Assembly (NCBI GenBank): GCA_934757945.1
Contig: CAKVLT010000091.1
Coordinates: 1 to 7,569 of the forward strand
Reading direction: 5' to 3'
Length of the DNA: 7,569 nucleotides
Source: an uncultured Bulleidia sp.
Lineage (GTDB): Bacteria > Bacillota_I > Bacilli_A > Erysipelotrichales > Erysipelotrichaceae
Shown: positions 6,596 through 7,569 of the stretch, piece by piece
Numbering within the stretch: the first letter of the stretch is position 1
Layout: every line of letters begins with the position of its first letter
The notes under the pieces: generated by a model
The model's database searches: none
Told to the model about the DNA's origin: nothing
The model's input: only the letters and a program-made list of their open reading frames with translations
Translations under genes and position numbers: made by a program

Positions 6596-6625
6596 ACCAT
6601 GTATGTCCATGCATACATGGTTTTC
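6596..6625 (+). terminator. Intrinsic terminator after nagA
   Basis: A perfect 10-bp stem, ACCATGTATG (6596-6605) with CATACATGGT (6612-6621), a 6-base loop and a following TTTTCTT tract lie just after the nagA stop (6584-6586). In the minus direction the stem is followed by a broken T-rich tract, so it may also act as a back-up for the opposing gene. Confidence 0.8.
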
Positions 6626-6637
6626 TTATACCCAAAT

Positions 6638-6662
6638 AAAAAAGACTCAGATTACCTGAGTC
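6638..6662 (-). terminator. Intrinsic terminator of the PASTA-protein gene
   Basis: On the minus strand GACTCAG and CTGAGTC form a 7-bp stem with a 5-base loop, followed at once by six T residues (the A-run at 6638-6643). It begins 9 bases after the stop codon of the PASTA gene. Confidence 0.9.
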
Positions 6663-6671
6663 CAAACTACG

Positions 6672-7569
6672 CTAATTAATCATATCTACTATATATACAA
6701 TACCAGAATATCCATCTGACCACCACCCATCAGCTCTCATGTGATCCGAAGTAGTAGAAGAATTATTCTGAATAGTAAATGAGCAAGAACCATAGCCATT
6801 CATCTTTAATAAATAAGATACACCATTACTTATACGTGACATAGAAACATCTGATAATTCAGTTGGGTCAAAACTTACAGGGCATACCTGTGGCTGAGGT
6901 TGCGGCTGTTCAGAGCTTCCACCAGAAGTACTACCACCTCCATTTTCTGTATTAGTAGAACCACCATTCCAATTGTCGTTATCATCTCTTGGTTTGGAGT
7001 TAGCATTATTGTCAGTCTGCTGATTAGCTGTTTCCTGATTGGATCTTTCATCTTCAGACTTTTTCTTAGCTATTTTTACTGTAATAGTATCTCCTGCTTT
7101 GACTTTGGAATCTTTTGCAGCAGAGACAGATATAATTGTTCCCTCTTCTCTCATGGAATCTTCCTGTTCTTCAAAGGAAATTGTGATATTCCATTTATCA
7201 CCCCATGCCTGAATATCTTCTTTACTCATATTCGCTAAATCAGGAACGACGATATCTTTAGTTACCAGTTTAATTTCAATAGCAACACTTCTCTTTACTT
7301 TTGTACCCTTTTCTACAGAAGCTGAAATGAAACTGTCTTCTTCTTTTGAAGTATCTTCCACTGCTTCATAAGCATACGTCACTGAGGTGAAGTGATTGTC
7401 TGTAAACCACGCCTCAATATCCTCCTTTTTCTTATCTGTAAAATCCGGGAATTCAAATTCTTTATCAGGATCAAATCCCTTGGATACTGTTAATGTAAAA
7501 GTATCCCCTGAAGATAATTTTTTACCTGCTTTAACAGATTGTTTTAAAACGATATTTTCAGCCTTATCC
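6672..7569 (-). CDS. PASTA-repeat protein, C-terminal 298 residues (N-terminus off right edge)
   Basis: The reading frame is open to the window edge, so only the C-terminal part is visible. Numbering from the edge: residues 1-31 end one PASTA-like repeat (VKAGKKLSSGDTFTLTVSKG); about 37-103 form a second (FEFPDFTDKKKDEIEAW onward); about 105-168 form a third (IVVPDLANMSKEDIQAW through VKAGDTITVKIAKKK). PASTA repeats bind peptidoglycan or related ligands outside the cell and occur in PrkC/PknB-type Ser/Thr kinases and some penicillin-binding proteins. Both full repeats carry an unusual Trp (E-A-W, Q-A-W). A low-complexity linker (169-228) leads to a compact terminal domain (229-298) with two cysteines (229, 262) that I do not recognise. 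Whether a kinase domain or membrane segment lies upstream cannot be seen. The GTG at 7382 is an internal valine codon, not the start. A terminator follows directly. Confidence 0.85.
   Translation of the reverse strand, partial: DKAENIVLKQSVKAGKKLSSGDTFTLTVSKGFDPDKEFEFPDFTDKKKEDIEAWFTDNHFTSVTYAYEAVEDTSKEEDSFISASVEKGTKVKRSVAIEIKLVTKDIVVPDLANMSKEDIQAWGDKWNITISFEEQEDSMREEGTIISVSAAKDSKVKAGDTITVKIAKKKSEDERSNQETANQQTDNNANSKPRDDNDNWNGGSTNTENGGGSTSGGSSEQPQPQPQVCPVSFDPTELSDVSMSRISNGVSYLLKMNGYGSCSFTIQNNSSTTSDHMRADGWWSDGYSGIVYIVDMIN
6885..7061 (-). other. Low-complexity linker of the PASTA protein
   Basis: Encodes about 59 residues very rich in Asn, Asp, Gln, Ser and Gly, ending in SGGSSEQPQPQPQ with a short Gln-Pro repeat (about 6888-6908). 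It separates the PASTA repeats from the terminal domain and looks like a flexible extracellular spacer. It keeps frame and shows no stop, so it is part of the protein rather than degraded sequence. Confidence 0.8.

Noticed and set aside
6900..7238. Plus-strand open frame with hydrophobic, Ile/Phe/Ser-rich translation
   Set aside because: It is the antisense of the PASTA repeats and low-complexity linker; its hydrophobicity comes from the complement of Lys/Glu/Asn codons.
7380..7382. GTG at 7382 as start of a 236-residue PASTA protein
   Set aside because: The frame stays open upstream to the window edge and encodes more PASTA-like sequence, so this GTG is an internal valine codon; no SD precedes it.

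Overview
The window is AT-rich DNA that looks like the chromosome of an anaerobic low-GC Gram-positive bacterium, most likely a Clostridia/Lachnospiraceae-type Firmicute. This rests on strong GGAGG-type ribosome binding sites, Firmicute-style proteins (a DNA polymerase I with a degraded proofreading domain, PASTA repeats, a mannose-family PTS) and densely packed genes. The taxonomic call is inference. I see no rRNA, tRNA, CRISPR array, insertion sequence or phage gene, and no gene-free stretch over about 110 bases.

Layout. Six genes on the minus strand fill the left 5.3 kb. In transcription order they are PTS subunits IIA, IIC and IID (5337 to 3339, overlapping by 10 bases at each junction), radC (3279-2569), a ZnuA-like lipoprotein gene (2527-1532) and the 5' two-thirds or so of polA (from 1490 off the left edge). 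Gaps are only 59, 41 and 41 bases and no terminator is visible between them, so they could form one transcription unit behind a promoter at about 5361-5369. Divergent from it is nagA (5444-6586, plus strand). A convergent gene enters from the right edge on the minus strand, encoding the C-terminal part of a PASTA-repeat protein (7569-6672). The short gap between these two carries one hairpin terminator for each direction.

Function. nagA and the PTS share a 106-base divergent promoter region and plausibly work together: the PTS would import and phosphorylate an amino sugar (the IIA resembles the N-acetylgalactosamine type) and NagA would deacetylate the 6-phosphate. No IIB subunit is encoded here, although the mannose family needs one, and several hallmark motifs of IIA, IIC and IID are altered. 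RadC and PolA are DNA-maintenance proteins. The lipoprotein between them has the fold signature of a zinc-binding ABC-transporter protein but lacks its histidine ligands and has no transporter genes beside it.

Most of the window is ordinary. The points worth a second look are the IIB-less, divergent PTS; the ligand-less ZnuA-like lipoprotein; a hairpin that would hide the radC ribosome binding site; an inverted repeat in the nagA/PTS divergent region; and an unrecognised C-terminal domain on the PASTA protein. I did not find a clearly new multi-gene system.
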